Of a DNA stretch of 64,000 bases, positions 1 to 8,789 are shown piece after piece. Numbering within the stretch: the first letter of the stretch is position 1; each line of letters starts with the position of its first letter. Below the pieces are notes generated by a model. The model had not been told where the DNA came from. It searched no databases and saw nothing but the letters and a program-made list of their open reading frames with translations. This DNA is from Candidatus Anaerostipes avistercoris. GTDB taxonomy: Bacteria; Bacillota; Clostridia; Lachnospirales; Lachnospiraceae. Both the position numbers and the translations under genes were made by a program. Where the stretch lies: the NCBI GenBank assembly GCA_019119895.1, contig DWWD01000005.1:1-64000 (forward strand), read 5' to 3'.

Positions 1-22
1 GGTTCGATTCCCATCACCCGCT
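1..22 (+). tRNA. tRNA, 3' part only, probably tRNA-Gly
   Basis: The window opens inside a tRNA: a T-arm with TTCGATT loop followed by the 3' acceptor strand CACCCGC and discriminator T. This acceptor end fits Firmicutes tRNA-Gly(TCC), which is also common in clusters with Arg, His and Gln, but the anticodon lies outside the window, so the identity is inferred. Confidence 0.7.
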
Positions 23-25
23 TTT

Positions 26-99
<74 letters not shown>

Positions 100-150
100 T
101 TGATTCTGACGGAAATCAGAATATATGATAACTACAACGTTTTTGTTTAC

Positions 151-225
<75 letters not shown>

Positions 226-251
226 TTTTTGTTATATATAGAAGTTTTTAT

Positions 252-323
252 TGGGCTATCGCCAAGGGGTAAGGCACAGCACTTTGACTGCTGCATTCGC
301 TGGTTCGAATCCAGCTAGCCCAG
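252..323 (+). tRNA. tRNA-Gln (anticodon TTG)
   Basis: Cloverleaf with acceptor TGGGCTA/TAGCCCA, anticodon stem CAGCA/TGCTG and loop CTTTGAC, anticodon TTG. It starts with U1 as bacterial tRNA-Gln usually does. A T-run follows at 324-329, the likely end of the cluster transcript. Confidence 0.94.
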
Positions 324-362
324 TTTTTTATTGCCTTTTTATATTAATTCCTGAAAAAAGAA

Positions 363-391
363 TTGACAAAGGGGAATTCATTGGATATTAT
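363..391 (+). promoter_or_regulatory. Promoter of the riboswitch-ATPase transcript
   Basis: Consensus sigma-A promoter: TTGACA at 363-368, 17-bp spacer, TATTAT at 386-391. Transcription would start near 398, at the first base of the riboswitch P1 stem. Confidence 0.88.
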
Positions 392-397
392 GTAATA

Positions 398-490
398 AAT
401 AAAAGGGAGTAGCTGGCGCGAAGCGTTTGCGATGTCGTCAATCTCGGCAGGAAACTGCCCGTATCGTAATGAAACAGCGAGACTTTTATT
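398..490 (+). ncRNA. yybP-ykoY manganese riboswitch aptamer
   Basis: The leader carries the two conserved blocks of the yybP-ykoY family: GGGAGTAG near 405-412 and GAAACAGCGAGAC near 471-483. P1 is formed by AATAAAAG (398-405) and CTTTTATT (483-490), a perfect 8-bp match. The 3' strand of P1 is also the 5' arm of the downstream terminator, so metal binding would block termination and turn the gene on. The family is known to sense Mn2+. The gene it precedes is a P-type ATPase, a classic partner. Confidence 0.9.
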
Positions 491-528
491 GCAGCAGATT
501 GTTGTGTGCAATAAAAGTCTCTTTTTTT
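480..528 (+). terminator. Riboswitch-controlled terminator
   Basis: A 14-bp perfect stem, 480-493 paired with 507-520, is followed by seven T's at 522-528. It shares 483-490 with riboswitch P1, so the two folds exclude each other. Confidence 0.9.
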
Positions 529-593
529 GTCCATCTTATAATAGACGGACAATTTAAGAGGCTTAATTCCAAATTCAGAAAGGGAGAATGACT

Positions 594-3206
594 ATGAAAG
601 AATTTTACCAGCAGTCCGCGACAGAAGTGCGGAAACAGCTTAATGGCTCCATGAAGCCGCTGACGGATCGTCAGGTGGAAGAGCATCAGAAAAAATATGG
701 AATGAATGAGCTGGCAGAAGGAAATAAGAAAAGTACGCTGCAGATTTTTCTGGAACAGTACAAAGATTTTCTTGTTATCATCCTGATCTTCGCAGCTATC
801 ATTTCAGGGTTTCTTGGTGATGTGGAGAGTACAGCTGTTATTTTGATCGTTATTACGGTTAATGCTATTTTGGGAACGGTACAGACGGTTAAGGCGGAAC
901 AATCTCTTGAAAGCCTGAAACAGATGTCTTCCCCAATGGCAAAAGTCCTGAGAAACGGACAGATTACTCATATTCCGTCAAGGGAAGTGACAGTCGGAGA
1001 TGAAGTTATCCTGGAAGCAGGAGACCAGATTCCCGCAGATGGACGTATTCTTGAATGCGCCAGTATGAAAGTTGATGAAAGCGCACTGACAGGAGAAAGT
1101 CTGGCGGTAGAGAAAGAAGAAGGCATTCTGGATGGAACAGTGGCTCTGGGAGATCAGAAAAATATGGTCTTTTCCGGAAGTTTTGTTACCTATGGAAGAG
1201 GATCCTTCCTTGTGACAGCGGTTGGTATGGAGACTGAGGTCGGAAAGATTGCTGCTCTGCTGAAAAGTACATCGGAAAAGAAAACGCCGCTGCAGGTAAA
1301 TCTTGATCAGTTTGGACAAAAGCTTTCTATTATCATTATTGTATTTTGTGCTATTTTGTTTGGCATTACTGTGTGGCAGGGAAATCAGATCGGAGATGCC
1401 TTTATGTTTGCGGTAGCCCTGGCGGTAGCTGCAATTCCTGAGGCGTTAAGTTCCATCGTAACCATCGTATTGTCTTTCGGTACGAGAAAGATGGCGAAAG
1501 AGGGCGCGATTATCCGTAAATTACAGGCTGTGGAAGGTCTGGGAAGCGTGTCTGTTATCTGCTCCGATAAAACAGGAACTCTGACACAGAATAAAATGAC
1601 AGTAGAGCATTATTATGTAGAGAATAAATGCTACTCTGCCGATGTTTTGAAAAAAGAAGATTCGGTGCAGAATGAACTTTTAACTGCAAGTATTTTGTGT
1701 TCTGATGCGAAAGTTGTAGATGGAAAAGATTTTGGTGATCCGACAGAGACGGCGCTGATCCATATGGGAAATCGTATGCATGTGTCATCTGACGAAGTCA
1801 GAGAAAAGTATCCGAGAATTGCGGAAGTTCCATTTGACAGTGAGCGTAAACTGATGTCTACCCTGCATGATCTGGATTCCGGAAGAACCATGATCACGAA
1901 GGGCGCCGTTGACGTGCTCCTTGATCGTGTGACGGGAATTCAGAAAGATGGAAAGGTCTGTCCGTTTACGGAAGAAGACAGGAAAGATATTGAAAAGCAG
2001 AACCAGATGTTCTCTGAAAACGGACTGAGAGTTCTTGCGTTTGTTTATAAAAGAATGGACGGAGTCGAAGAGATTTCTCCGGAAGATGAAAAAGACTATG
2101 TATTCCTTGGTCTGATTTCCATGATGGATCCTCCGAGAGAGGAATCACGGATGGCGGTGGAAGAATGTATCAAAGCCGGAATGAAACCGGTTATGATCAC
2201 AGGAGATCATAAGGTGACAGCTGCCGCTATCGCAAAAAGGATCGGAATCTTAAAGGATGAAAAAGAAGCCTGTGAGGGTATGGAAATAGATGCGCTGTCT
2301 GATGAAGAACTTCAGGACTTTGTGGAAAATATTTCTGTATATGCCAGGGTATCACCGGAACATAAGATCCGTATTGTAAAAGCATGGCAGGAAAAAGGAA
2401 ATATCGTTGCCATGACAGGAGACGGCGTCAACGACGCTCCGGCTCTGAAACAGGCGGATATTGGTGTTGCCATGGGAATCACGGGAACAGAGGTGGCGAA
2501 AGATGCGTCTTCCATGGTACTGACGGATGATAACTTCGCGACGATTATCAAAGCGGTGGAAAATGGACGAAATGTATATGAGAATATTAAACATTCTATT
2601 CAGTTTTTGCTGTCTGGAAACTTCGGAGGAATTCTGGCAGTACTGTATGCATCCATCCGTGCGCTTCCGGTGCCGTTTGCTCCGGTACATCTGCTGTTTA
2701 TTAACCTTTTAACGGACAGCCTTCCGGCAATTGCACTTGGGCTGGAACCTCATACGAAAAAGGTAATGGAGCGCAAGCCGCGCCCGATGAATGAATCCAT
2801 CCTGACCAGAGACTTCCTGATCCGTATCGCAACGGAAGGGCTTGTGATTTCAATTATGACTATGACCGCTTATACGATCGGGTATGGAAGCGGACACAAT
2901 ACGCTTCTGGCTCAGACCATGGCGTTCGCAACACTGTGTACTTCAAGACTGGTGCATGGATACAACAGCAAATCAAATTCTCCGGTTATTTTTACAAAAC
3001 GTTTCTTCAACAACATTTACCTGGCAGGAGCGTTTTTGATTGGACTTATATTAATCACGGCGGTTGTCATGATACCTGGTCTCCACAATATGTTTAAGGT
3101 GCAGACACTGGAATTCAGTCAGCTCCTGATCGTTTATGGACTTGCTCTGCTGAACCTTCCGATCATCCAGCTGCTGAAAGCGGTTACGAGAAAATTTCTG
3201 AAGTAA
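594..3206 (+). CDS. P2-type cation-transporting ATPase, probable Mn2+ (or Ca2+) exporter
   Basis: Membrane pump of about 870 residues in the calcium-ATPase-like P2A family. Visible motifs: TGES (about residue 166) in the actuator domain, PEAL (about 282) in the ion-binding helix M4 where SERCA has PEGL, phosphorylation motif DKTGT (Asp about 325) and the hinge GDGVNDAPAL (about 609). Hydrophobic segments lie near residues 55-110, 250-300 and after 680. I start at ATG 594 because GGGAG at 582-586 sits 7 nt before it and only 1 nt before the ATG at 588. The Mn riboswitch and the resemblance to YoaB/MgtA-type pumps point to Mn2+ efflux; the substrate itself is inferred. Confidence 0.93.
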   Translation: MKEFYQQSATEVRKQLNGSMKPLTDRQVEEHQKKYGMNELAEGNKKSTLQIFLEQYKDFLVIILIFAAIISGFLGDVESTAVILIVITVNAILGTVQTVKAEQSLESLKQMSSPMAKVLRNGQITHIPSREVTVGDEVILEAGDQIPADGRILECASMKVDESALTGESLAVEKEEGILDGTVALGDQKNMVFSGSFVTYGRGSFLVTAVGMETEVGKIAALLKSTSEKKTPLQVNLDQFGQKLSIIIIVFCAILFGITVWQGNQIGDAFMFAVALAVAAIPEALSSIVTIVLSFGTRKMAKEGAIIRKLQAVEGLGSVSVICSDKTGTLTQNKMTVEHYYVENKCYSADVLKKEDSVQNELLTASILCSDAKVVDGKDFGDPTETALIHMGNRMHVSSDEVREKYPRIAEVPFDSERKLMSTLHDLDSGRTMITKGAVDVLLDRVTGIQKDGKVCPFTEEDRKDIEKQNQMFSENGLRVLAFVYKRMDGVEEISPEDEKDYVFLGLISMMDPPREESRMAVEECIKAGMKPVMITGDHKVTAAAIAKRIGILKDEKEACEGMEIDALSDEELQDFVENISVYARVSPEHKIRIVKAWQEKGNIVAMTGDGVNDAPALKQADIGVAMGITGTEVAKDASSMVLTDDNFATIIKAVENGRNVYENIKHSIQFLLSGNFGGILAVLYASIRALPVPFAPVHLLFINLLTDSLPAIALGLEPHTKKVMERKPRPMNESILTRDFLIRIATEGLVISIMTMTAYTIGYGSGHNTLLAQTMAFATLCTSRLVHGYNSKSNSPVIFTKRFFNNIYLAGAFLIGLILITAVVMIPGLHNMFKVQTLEFSQLLIVYGLALLNLPIIQLLKAVTRKFLK

Positions 3207-3236
3207 AAAAGACCGATGAAAAACAGCAATACAGAA

Positions 3237-3265
3237 AGAACCCCCGGTATCATACCGGGGGTTCT
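3237..3265 (+). terminator. Terminator hairpin between convergent genes
   Basis: Perfect 14-bp inverted repeat AGAACCCCCGGTAT/ATACCGGGGGTTCT with a one-base loop, between the ATPase and the convergent HPr-like gene. It lacks a long T-run on either side but is placed to serve both transcripts. Confidence 0.8.
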
Positions 3266-3279
3266 TCAGAAACTGGAGT

Positions 3280-3528
3280 TTATTCGTCCTCTTCTTTATA
3301 AAGGAAAGGTTTCAGGGATTCTTCTAATGTTTCAATATCTTTGTTTTCGTAGACGGTAAGGGATAACGGATTTTGTAAATCCAGGCTGAAGATTCCCATA
3401 ATGGATTTTGCGTCGATGATGTATCTTCCGGATGATAAATCAGCGTCGCATTCAAAGCGGTTGATCATATTGGCGAAATCTTTTACCTTGTCAATGGAAT
3501 TTAACAAAATTGTGTAATTTTTATTCAC
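3280..3528 (-). CDS. HPr-like protein without the catalytic histidine (Crh-like)
   Basis: An 82-residue protein with the HPr fold signature KSIMGIFSL, which contains the serine equivalent to regulatory Ser46 of HPr. The region aligned with the active-site loop (GIHARPA in HPr) reads SIDKVKDFA, so the phosphocarrier His15 is absent. Such a protein cannot pass phosphate in the sugar PTS but could still be a target of HPr kinase, as Crh is in Bacillus. I use GTG 3528 as start because AGGAGG lies 8 nt upstream; an in-frame TTG at 3552 would place that site inside the gene. The role is inferred. Confidence 0.8.
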   Translation of the reverse strand: MNKNYTILLNSIDKVKDFANMINRFECDADLSSGRYIIDAKSIMGIFSLDLQNPLSLTVYENKDIETLEESLKPFLYKEEDE

Positions 3529-3678
3529 AGTTCTTACCTCCTTAAGATCCAACTTGTTATCTCCATCCTACATTCTTTTTATAAGAAAGTCAAACTTCTT
3601 TCTTGTGACAGAGGTTTTATGATATAATAAATTTAAATATGGATGCATATCGTACAGATCTATGATGGAGGCAGAAGA

Positions 3679-4260
3679 ATGACAGAAAAACAAAAGATGT
3701 ATATGGGGATCTTATACCGGGCAGATGATGAACATTTGATCGCGGAACGAAATTATGCAAAAGGAATTACGAAAGAGTACAATCAGACACATCCGGACCG
3801 AAAGGAAGACAGGGATCATCTGATGCACAGACTGCTGGGTGAGATAGGAGAGAGGGCTCATATCGAGACGCCGTTCTACTGTAACTATGGGTATCGTATT
3901 TCTATAGGGAAGAATTTTTTCTCTAACTTTAACGTTACGATTTTAGATGGAGGACAGGTTACGATAGGAGATAACGTGTATATTGCCCCCAATGTGGGAA
4001 TTTACACGGCACAGCATCCGACGGATGTGAGGAGAAGAAATCTGGGATATGAATGGGCTCTGCCGGTCGTGATTGGGGATAATGTCTGGATTGGGGGCAA
4101 TGCGTCTATTATGCCGGGCGTAACGGTTGGAAACAATGTTACCATCGGCGCGGGCAGCGTAGTGACAGAAGATATACCGGACAATGTCATAGCGGCAGGC
4201 AATCCATGCAAAATTATTCGTAAAGTGAAAGAAGGAGATATCAATGGGATTATTGACTAG
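3679..4260 (+). CDS. Maltose/galactoside O-acetyltransferase-like protein
   Basis: About 193 residues of the left-handed beta-helix hexapeptide acetyltransferase family (LacA/Maa/NodL type). The N-terminal helical domain is followed by hexapeptide turns such as ITIGAGSVV and by the catalytic-His segment TAQHPTD. It should move acetyl from acetyl-CoA to a sugar hydroxyl. Start ATG 3679 has GGAGG at 3667-3671. A -10 TATAAT-like element lies near 3623. The small acidic gene that follows overlaps its 3' end. Confidence 0.88.
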   Translation: MTEKQKMYMGILYRADDEHLIAERNYAKGITKEYNQTHPDRKEDRDHLMHRLLGEIGERAHIETPFYCNYGYRISIGKNFFSNFNVTILDGGQVTIGDNVYIAPNVGIYTAQHPTDVRRRNLGYEWALPVVIGDNVWIGGNASIMPGVTVGNNVTIGAGSVVTEDIPDNVIAAGNPCKIIRKVKEGDINGIID

Positions 4261-4435
4261 AAAAACAGACACGAATCCGTACAGCAGAGATATTGATGAA
4301 CTGCTGGATCGGATGGATGAAGAAAAAGAAAGTAATACAGCAGCGGAAGGATCCTATGAGGAATCTTTAAAGAAAATCGAGGAGCGGATCAAAGAACTTG
4401 GGATCCTCGATGAAGAAGACGAAGAGGAAGAATAA
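4244..4435 (+). CDS. Small acidic protein of unknown function
   Basis: A 63-residue, strongly acidic, predicted helical protein ending in a run of Asp/Glu. It starts inside the acetyltransferase gene behind AAGGAGATATCAATG, a strong ribosome-binding site, so it is likely translated by coupling to that gene. I recognise no domain. Confidence 0.7.
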   Translation: MGLLTRKTDTNPYSRDIDELLDRMDEEKESNTAAEGSYEESLKKIEERIKELGILDEEDEEEE

Positions 4436-4511
4436 GGGAACAAAAGGCTGGCCGGCAGGGGAAGGTTTCTTCCCTCTGCCCGATCGCTGCGATACCTCGC
4501 TTATCAAGCGG

Positions 4512-4542
4512 ATGGTGTCAGAAATGACAGCATGTTTTTTTT
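4512..4542 (+). terminator. Rho-independent terminator upstream of bioY
   Basis: Stem TGTCA-GAAA-TGACA, extended by ATG/CAT, followed by eight T's at 4535-4542. It would end the acetyltransferase transcript. A separate GC-rich hairpin at about 4456-4482 precedes it. Confidence 0.7.
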
Positions 4543-4548
4543 ACAAGA

Positions 4549-4602
4549 ATTGTAAACTTAGAACAACAAAAGGTTGACAATAAAAGGCAGAACCGGTATA
4601 TT
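4549..4602 (+). promoter_or_regulatory. BirA (biotin) operator overlapping the bioY promoter
   Basis: Half-sites ATTGTAAAC (4549-4557) and GTTGACAAT (4573-4581), 15 bp apart, match the inverted repeat bound by biotin repressor BirA. The right half-site contains the -35 box TTGACA (4574-4579); the -10 TATATT follows at 4597-4602 after 17 bp. Occupancy by BirA would therefore block RNA polymerase directly. Confidence 0.85.
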
Positions 4603-4634
4603 AGAGAAGTCATCAGAAACAACAGGAGGAAATT

Positions 4635-5165
4635 ATGAAGACAAAAGACTTAACAATGACAGGACTTATAGCCGCTTTGATCTGTATTCTCGGGCCTTTG
4701 TCTATCACTATACCGGGAACGCCGGTGCCGATTTCATTTACAAATCTGGCATTGTATTTTATTGTGATGGCAGCAGGATGCAGGATGGCAGTCAGCGGCT
4801 ACTTGATTTATATGCTGCTGGGAGCAGCCGGACTCCCGGTGTTTTCCGCATTTACGGGAGGAGTGGCAAAACTGGCGGGTCCCACAGGAGGCTACCTCAT
4901 AGGATTTATCTTTCTTGCGCTGCTCAGCGGATGGATGGTTGACAAATCAGACGGAAAGATCTGGGTCAGTGCCGCAGGCATGGTACTGGGAACCGCAGTT
5001 ACATATTTATTTGGAACCGCATGGCTGTGCATTCAGATGAACCTGAGTTTTCCCCAGGGGCTTGTGATCGGAGTGATTCCATATCTTCCGGGAGATGCTG
5101 TTAAAATTGCCGTGGCAGTGATCGCCGGAAAAAAAGCAAGAAATGCCCTGAAAAAAATTGGTTGA
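4635..5165 (+). CDS. bioY: Biotin transporter substrate-binding subunit BioY
   Basis: A 176-residue membrane protein with about six hydrophobic helices and the BioY features TPVPISFTNLA near residue 30 and GPTGGYLIGF near 80. It is the S component of an ECF importer or works alone; the energising EcfA/EcfT genes are not in the window. It has its own BirA-type operator. Start ATG 4635 has AGGAGG at 4624-4629. Confidence 0.93.
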   Translation: MKTKDLTMTGLIAALICILGPLSITIPGTPVPISFTNLALYFIVMAAGCRMAVSGYLIYMLLGAAGLPVFSAFTGGVAKLAGPTGGYLIGFIFLALLSGWMVDKSDGKIWVSAAGMVLGTAVTYLFGTAWLCIQMNLSFPQGLVIGVIPYLPGDAVKIAVAVIAGKKARNALKKIG

Positions 5166-5190
5166 CTTTTTTTAGAAAAAAGCATAAACT
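5162..5190 (+). promoter_or_regulatory. Promoter of the cys T-box operon
   Basis: TTGACT (5162-5167), 17 bp, TAAACT (5185-5190). It overlaps the bioY stop codon, so this operon starts right at the end of bioY. Confidence 0.6.
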
Positions 5191-5196
5191 AAGCAT

Positions 5197-5438
5197 AGGA
5201 AAATGCAGGGAACAGAAGGAGTACCATTGCCGGAACTATCAGAGAGAGACTGTCACCGGCTGTAAGCAGTCTTTAGGAAAGGAAATGGGAATGCATCTGG
5301 GAGCAGACAAGACGAAATGACAGTAGTTTTGTACGTAGCCGGCGTTAACGGAAGATGAGCGGAAGCCCGGGCAGCGGGTTTCTAAGAAGAGTGGAACCGC
5401 GGATTACTTCGTCTCTTTTTCAGAGACGGAGTTTTTTT
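5197..5438 (+). ncRNA. T-box leader, cysteine-specific
   Basis: The signature T-box AAGAGTGGAACCGCGG is at 5387-5402, upstream of a terminator (stem 5407-5431, T-run 5432-5438). An AGTA element and a GAGAGA bulge mark stem I, and the likely specifier codon is TGC (Cys) at 5292-5294 within GGGAATGCATCTGG. Uncharged tRNA-Cys would stabilise the antiterminator and allow transcription of cysE, cysS and the genes behind them. The specifier is my reading of the fold, but it agrees with the two cysteine genes that follow. Confidence 0.92.
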
Positions 5439-5537
5439 ATACCATGGAAAATTTCATCAGAATTTTTATGATATAAAAATTCTCTGAATATAAAATTGTC
5501 CGCTTTCCTATTATATGATAGACTGAGAGGTAAGACG

Positions 5538-6242
5538 ATGGGATTTCGAAAATTTGCAAAAAGTCAATATGATACAATCAAGATGAGAGATCCTGCTCTG
5601 AAAGAAGAAAGGGAAGTTTTTCTTTATCCATATGTGAAAGCACTTTACTGGTATCGTATTGCACATAAGTTATATGAAAAAGGACATTTTTACATAGCCA
5701 GAAAAATATCGCAGTGGATGGCGCGGAAGACGGGAATTGAGATACATCCTGGAGCGCAGATCGGAGAAGGTTTCTTCATTGATCACGGACATGGGGTTGT
5801 AATCGGAGAGACAACGATCATAGGAAATAATGTAACGCTGTATCAGGGAGTGACCCTTGGCGGAACCGGACATGAAACCGGAAAACGTCATCCGACCATT
5901 GAGGATAATGTAATGGTAAGTTCCGGTGCAAAAGTTCTGGGATCAATTACAATAGGAGAAAACTCCAAGATTGGAGCAGGAAGCGTAGTAGTGAAAGATG
6001 TTCCGCCGAATTCTACTGTTGTAGGCGTGCCGGGGAAGATCATCAAGAGAGACGGGGAGAGAGTCAACCAGATTCAGAGCTTTGACCTGAATCAGATTGA
6101 TCTTCCGGATCCGGTGGAGATGGATATCGAGAAACTTGCGAAGGAAAACGCCGAACTCCGTCAGGCGCTGCAGACATTTATCGACCACTGCCTGAAATAT
6201 GAAAACAAGGGAAAGGAAAAAGAATCAAATGAAAATTTATAA
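5538..6242 (+). CDS. cysE: Serine O-acetyltransferase
   Basis: First gene after the Cys T-box. A 234-residue protein that makes O-acetylserine for cysteine synthesis. Visible: the helical N-terminal part, the segment [11 protein letters not shown] and hexapeptide turns such as [10 protein letters not shown]. The C-terminal about 40 residues form a charged helical tail. Start ATG 5538 has GAGAGG at 5525-5530. Its end overlaps cysS by 14 nt. Confidence 0.94.
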   Translation: MGFRKFAKSQYDTIKMRDPALKEEREVFLYPYVKALYWYRIAHKLYEKGHFYIARKISQWMARKTGIEIHPGAQIGEGFFIDHGHGVVIGETTIIGNNVTLYQGVTLGGTGHETGKRHPTIEDNVMVSSGAKVLGSITIGENSKIGAGSVVVKDVPPNSTVVGVPGKIIKRDGERVNQIQSFDLNQIDLPDPVEMDIEKLAKENAELRQALQTFIDHCLKYENKGKEKESNENL

Positions 6243-7632
6243 TACGCTGACAAGAAAAAAAGAAGAATTTGTACCGGTACATCCCGGAAAAGTGGGAATG
6301 TACGTATGCGGTCCGACGGTATATAATTTTATCCACATCGGAAATGCAAGACCGATGATTGTCTTTGATACGGTTCGCAGATATTTCGAGTATAAGGGGT
6401 ATGATGTGAACTATGTATCAAATTTTACTGACGTAGATGATAAGATCATCAACAAGGCCAATGAGGAAGGTGTATCCGCCATGGAAATTGCGGAACGCTA
6501 TATCAAAGAATGCAAAACAGACATGGAAGGCCTCAATATCAAACCGGCGACTCATCAGCCAAGAGCAACGGAAGAGATTGACGGGATGATCCGCATGATC
6601 CAGACATTGATTGAAAAGGGGCACGCCTATGAAGTGGACGGAACGGTCTATTTCAAGACAAGATCCTTTCAAGACTACGGAAAACTGTCCAAGAAAAACA
6701 TTGATGACCTGGAGGCGGGACACCGGGAAATAAAAGTAACAGGAGAAGAAGGCAAGAAAGATCCTCTCGATTTCGTTTTGTGGAAACCGAAGAAAGAAGG
6801 AGAAATTTCCTGGGATTCTCCGTGGGGGGAAGGACGTCCGGGATGGCATATTGAGTGCTCTGAGATGTCCAAAAAATATATCGGAGATACCATCGATATC
6901 CATGCTGGCGGCGAGGATCTGATCTTCCCTCATCATGAAAATGAGATTGCGCAAAGTGAGGCATGCAATGACGAAACATTTGCGAAATACTGGATGCATA
7001 ATGGATTTTTAAATATTGATAATAAGAAAATGTCCAAGTCTGCCGGAAATTTCTTTACTGTAAGAGAAATCGGCGAGAAATATCCGCTGCAGGTAATCCG
7101 GTTCTTTATGCTGAGCGCTCACTACCGCACACCGCTTAACTTCAGTGATACTCTGATAGAAAGTGCCAAAACCAGCCTTGAGCGTATCCTGACAGCGGTA
7201 GAATTGTGCCGTGAAGCAGCTCAAAAAGATTCCGGTCAAGAAATGACAGAAGCAGAAAAAGAACATCTGGAAGAAATTCAGAAACTGGTGAAAAAATTTG
7301 AAGATGCCATGGAAGATGATTTTAACACGGCGGATGCCATAGCGGCTATTTTCGAGATTGTCCGTGTTTCCAATTCCACAGTAAAAGAAGCGGGAGCCGC
7401 TTACGCCGGGGAAGTATTAAAGATTTTTGAGACATTGTGCGGCGTTCTGGGAATTGAGACGAAACGTCAGGAAGAAATTCTGGATAAAGAAATAGAAGCG
7501 CTGATCGAAGAGAGAAATCAGGCGAGAAAAGAGAAAAATTATGCCCGCGCAGATGAAATCCGTGATCAGCTGCTGGAACAGGGAATCGTGTTGAAAGATA
7601 CCAGAGAAGGTGTAAAATGGAGCAGAGCATAG
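6229..7632 (+). CDS. cysS: Cysteinyl-tRNA synthetase
   Basis: A class I synthetase of 467 residues that charges tRNA-Cys. It shows the zinc Cys27 in MYVCGPTVY, the HIGH-type motif HIGN at 36-39, zinc ligands in the [15 protein letters not shown] region, and KMSKS near residue 266. Start ATG 6229 lies behind AAAGGAAA. It overlaps cysE upstream and mrnC downstream (16 nt), so translation is coupled. The T-box senses the substrate of this enzyme. Confidence 0.97.
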   Translation: MKIYNTLTRKKEEFVPVHPGKVGMYVCGPTVYNFIHIGNARPMIVFDTVRRYFEYKGYDVNYVSNFTDVDDKIINKANEEGVSAMEIAERYIKECKTDMEGLNIKPATHQPRATEEIDGMIRMIQTLIEKGHAYEVDGTVYFKTRSFQDYGKLSKKNIDDLEAGHREIKVTGEEGKKDPLDFVLWKPKKEGEISWDSPWGEGRPGWHIECSEMSKKYIGDTIDIHAGGEDLIFPHHENEIAQSEACNDETFAKYWMHNGFLNIDNKKMSKSAGNFFTVREIGEKYPLQVIRFFMLSAHYRTPLNFSDTLIESAKTSLERILTAVELCREAAQKDSGQEMTEAEKEHLEEIQKLVKKFEDAMEDDFNTADAIAAIFEIVRVSNSTVKEAGAAYAGEVLKIFETLCGVLGIETKRQEEILDKEIEALIEERNQARKEKNYARADEIRDQLLEQGIVLKDTREGVKWSRA

Positions 7633-8054
7633 TCGGAGAGATCAAAGAAGAATTACATTTATCCGGATTGGATCCCAAATCATATTCCCCTCTTGGGCTT
7701 GCCTACATCGGAGATGCAATTTATGAGGTGATCATCCGCACGATCGTCTTATCGGAAGGCAATATGAGCGTAAACAAGTATCACAGGAAATCAAGCAGTA
7801 TGGTAAAAGCTTCTGCTCAGGCACAGCTTTTCGAAAAAATAGAACCGCTGCTTACGGAACAGGAAATGGCGGTTTATAAGCGTGGCAGAAATGCTAAATC
7901 TGCCACAGTAGCCAAAAACGCGGATGTGATTGATTATCGGAAGGCAACCGGCGTGGAAGCTTTGATGGGCTATTTATATTTGAATGGAGAAATGAAAAGA
8001 GCTGTTTCACTGGTTGGAGCAGGTCTTGGATCAGGAGAAGAACATGAAGCATAG
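7617..8054 (+). CDS. mrnC: Mini-ribonuclease III
   Basis: 145 residues; an RNase III catalytic domain without the double-stranded RNA-binding domain. The signature [14 protein letters not shown] is near residue 29. In Bacillus this enzyme matures 23S rRNA ends. The order cysS-mrnC-rlmB is conserved in Firmicutes, which supports the call. Confidence 0.93.
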   Translation: MEQSIVGEIKEELHLSGLDPKSYSPLGLAYIGDAIYEVIIRTIVLSEGNMSVNKYHRKSSSMVKASAQAQLFEKIEPLLTEQEMAVYKRGRNAKSATVAKNADVIDYRKATGVEALMGYLYLNGEMKRAVSLVGAGLGSGEEHEA

Positions 8055-8784
8055 AGAAGATTTAATAGCGGGTAGAAATGCGGTTATTGAGGCGCTGAGG
8101 GCAAAGAAGCCCATCGACAAGATTTATATTCTGGATGGATGCAAGGATGGTCCGATCCGCACGATCATAAGAGAAGTGAAGAAAACGGACGCTATCTTAA
8201 AATTTGTGGATAAGGAACGGCTTAACCAGCTGACAAATGAGCAGCATCAGGGAGTGGTTGCCATAGCTGCGGCCTATGAATATTCGAGTATTCAGGATAT
8301 GTTTGACAAGGCAGAAGAGAAGGGAGAAGCCCCATTTTTCTTTTTGCTGGACGGAATTGAGGATCCTCATAATCTGGGGGCAATCATCAGAACCGCGAAC
8401 CTGGCAGGAGCTCATGGGGTCATTATTCCGAAAAACCGGGCGGCAGGTCTGACTCCGACGGTGGCAAAGACTTCAGCGGGAGCCATTCATTATACTCCGG
8501 TGGCAAAGGTGACAAATCTTGTCAGGACAATGGAAGAATTAAAAGAAAAAGGTATGTGGTTCGTATGCGCAGACATGGATGGCGAGGTGATGTATCATCA
8601 GAATCTCACCGGACCGATCGGGCTTGTCATAGGAAATGAGGGATCCGGTGTCAGCCGTCTGGTGAAAAAGAACTGTGATTTTACGGCCTCCATTCCTATG
8701 AAAGGGGATATCGATTCGCTGAATGCCTCTGTTGCGGCAGGAGTGCTTGCATTTGAAATCGTAAGACAGCGGATGGAACAATAA
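8044..8784 (+). CDS. rlmB: 23S rRNA (guanosine-2'-O)-methyltransferase, SpoU/TrmH family
   Basis: About 246 residues. The N-terminal substrate-binding domain begins with GRNAVIEAL; the SPOUT knot motifs are LLDGIEDPHNLGAIIRTA, IGNEGSGVSR and SIPMKGDIDSLNASVA. Start ATG 8044 overlaps the end of mrnC. It likely methylates the 23S rRNA G2251 region. Confidence 0.92.
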   Translation: MKHREDLIAGRNAVIEALRAKKPIDKIYILDGCKDGPIRTIIREVKKTDAILKFVDKERLNQLTNEQHQGVVAIAAAYEYSSIQDMFDKAEEKGEAPFFFLLDGIEDPHNLGAIIRTANLAGAHGVIIPKNRAAGLTPTVAKTSAGAIHYTPVAKVTNLVRTMEELKEKGMWFVCADMDGEVMYHQNLTGPIGLVIGNEGSGVSRLVKKNCDFTASIPMKGDIDSLNASVAAGVLAFEIVRQRMEQ

Positions 8785-8789
8785 AAGAA

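Noticed and set aside
4574..4942. 122-codon plus frame overlapping bioY
   Set aside because: Different frame from the clear BioY gene; it starts in the promoter region and has no ribosome-binding site.
6418..6999. 193-codon minus-strand frame inside cysS
   Set aside because: Shadow of a clear cysteinyl-tRNA synthetase.
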